Source: Citrobacter amalonaticus
Lineage (GTDB): Bacteria; Pseudomonadota; Gammaproteobacteria; Enterobacterales; Enterobacteriaceae
Length of the DNA stretch: 64,000 bases
Direction of reading: 5' to 3'
Assembly (NCBI RefSeq): GCF_018252635.1
Contig: NZ_JAGTXM010000001.1
Location: 558,122-622,121, forward strand
Part shown: piece by piece, positions 62,892 to 64,000 of the stretch
Layout of the letters: every line of letters begins with the position of its first letter
Position numbering within the stretch: the stretch's first letter is position 1
The notes under the pieces: model-generated
Databases searched by the model: none
What the model was told of the DNA's origin: nothing
Seen by the model: only the letters and a program-made list of their open reading frames with translations
Program-made: the position numbers and the translations under genes

Positions 62892-64000
62892 ATGAAAGCC
62901 TTCACCCGAACGCTAAAAACCGCGATGCCGGCCATGCTGTTATTTGCATCATTAAGTGGAGTCACAACAATGTGTTATGCTGATTCAACCAATCCGAACG
63001 CCCCTGTATCCATGACAGATAAATGGGACAAGACCTTCGCCGAGAGCCAGAAAGTCGATCATCGTAAAGTCTCGTTCCCGAACCGATATGGCATCACCTT
63101 AGTGGGCGATCTTTACCTGCCCAAAGATCGTGGCGATCGCAAGCTGGCGGCGATTGCGGTCAGCGGGCCATTCGGCGCGGTGAAAGAGCAATCCAGCGGC
63201 CTGTATGCGCAGACGCTGGCGGAACAAGGGTTTGTTACCCTGGCGTTCGATCCTTCTTACACCGGGGAAAGCGGCGGCTATCCGCGAAACGTCGCCTCTC
63301 CGGATATCAACACTGAAGATTTCAGCGCGGCCGTGGATTTCTTAGGGCTGCAAAAAGAGGTGGATCGCAACCGTATCGGGCTGCTCGGTATTTGCGGCTG
63401 GGGTGGCATGGCGTTGAACGACGCCGCGATGGATACCCGCGTTAAAGCGGTGGCCACCAGCGTGATGTACGACATGAGCCGGGCGATGGGCCATGGCGTG
63501 GGTGATGGCAAAGACCGTTATTCCACCGCCGACCGTCGTGCTGTTCTGCAGTATCTGAATGAACAGCGCTGGAAGGATGCGCAGAGCGGAACGTTCGCTC
63601 ACGGTGGTCATGATATTAATGTCGACAGCAACGGCAAGGTCAGCGCGGGCGAGCGCATTCTGCCAGAAACGCTGCCGGCAAATCCGCATCCGGTACTGAA
63701 AGAGTTCTTCGATTACTATCGCATGCCGCGCGGCTTCCACGAACGTTCCGTTAACTCTATCGGGGCGTGGACGGCAACGATGCCGCTGTCATTTATGAAT
63801 ATGCCGCTGCTGAGCTACGCCAGTGAAATCACCATCCCGACGCTGATTGTGACCGGTGAGAAAGCGCATTCACGCTATTTTGCTGAAGATGCTTTCAAGG
63901 CGGTCGGCAGTAAAGACAAAGAGCTGGTGGTGGTGCCTGGGGCAAATCACGTGGATCTGTATGATAACGTTGCCGGAAAAATACCTTTCGCGAAGTTCGA
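62892..64000 (+). CDS. Secreted alpha/beta hydrolase (YcjY/dienelactone hydrolase-like), 3' end outside window
   Basis: The frame is open from ATG 62892 to the window edge, about 369 residues. It starts with a signal peptide: MKAFTRTLKTAMPAMLLFASLSG, then a small-residue stretch ending near TMCYADS. The alpha/beta hydrolase fold shows the nucleophile elbow GICGWGG with Cys rather than Ser, as in dienelactone hydrolases, the strand VTGEKAHSRYF and the late His in GANHVDLYD. The substrate is unknown. The export signal makes a periplasmic role likely. The stop codon is not in the window. Confidence 0.82.
   Translation, partial: MKAFTRTLKTAMPAMLLFASLSGVTTMCYADSTNPNAPVSMTDKWDKTFAESQKVDHRKVSFPNRYGITLVGDLYLPKDRGDRKLAAIAVSGPFGAVKEQSSGLYAQTLAEQGFVTLAFDPSYTGESGGYPRNVASPDINTEDFSAAVDFLGLQKEVDRNRIGLLGICGWGGMALNDAAMDTRVKAVATSVMYDMSRAMGHGVGDGKDRYSTADRRAVLQYLNEQRWKDAQSGTFAHGGHDINVDSNGKVSAGERILPETLPANPHPVLKEFFDYYRMPRGFHERSVNSIGAWTATMPLSFMNMPLLSYASEITIPTLIVTGEKAHSRYFAEDAFKAVGSKDKELVVVPGANHVDLYDNVAGKIPFAKF

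Overview
The window is chromosomal DNA of an enterobacterium close to Escherichia coli. From about 1 to 50.4 kb the gene order follows the E. coli 65-minute region (ubiI-gcvTHP ... prfB-lysS-idi ... purine-catabolism block ... xdhABC-ygeR-glyU). The proteins are very similar to E. coli but not identical, and there are typical REP elements. Extra genes, such as an RpiR regulator beside bglA and the load downstream of glyU, point to a Citrobacter-like genome. That genus call is inferred from remembered gene order, not from a database search.

Region 1 (1-19.3 kb) is core housekeeping. It holds the 3' end of ubiI, the glycine cleavage operon gcvTHP, ygfF, bglA with an RpiR-type regulator, yqfB, yqfA/trhA, ygfZ, sdhE-cptA, fldB, xerD-dsbC-recJ-prfB-lysS, and idi. 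prfB carries the classic autoregulatory +1 frameshift.

Region 2 (19.5-49.2 kb) is a large purine and urate catabolism block. Transporters (uacT, ghxQ, xanQ) bring in urate, guanine/hypoxanthine and xanthine. GuaD deaminates guanine. Two molybdenum hydroxylase systems (xdhD/ygfM and xdhABC) and the YgfK Fe-S/flavin oxidoreductase act on purines. The amidohydrolases SsnA and HyuA, the M20 hydrolase YgeY, the PLP lyase YgeX, the carbamoyltransferase-like YgeW and the carbamate kinase-like YqeA take ring-opened products towards ammonia, carbamoyl phosphate and small acids. MocA, YqeC and YqeB are cofactor-maturation proteins. The sigma54 activator YgeV sits in the middle. I find sigma54-type promoters (GG-N10-GC/GT spacing) in front of ygeW, xdhA and ygfK, each with a palindrome 100-190 bp upstream. 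This suggests YgeV controls the whole block.

Region 3 (49.5 kb to the end) starts with the lipoprotein gene ygeR and tRNA-Gly(CCC) glyU, a common island insertion site. Directly after the tRNA lies a decayed P4-type integrase remnant. Next comes a four-gene reverse-strand operon: a WYL-domain regulator, a glycine-zipper membrane protein, an HNH-motif membrane protein and a small CxxCxxCC protein. This is the best candidate for an undescribed, possibly antiviral, system. Beyond it are a broken AraC/RamA-like gene, a BhsA-like periplasmic protein, an SDR/LysR/aldo-keto reductase redox cluster, an orphan protein, a lipoprotein, a truncated reading frame, a second LysR regulator, and a secreted alpha/beta hydrolase cut by the window edge.
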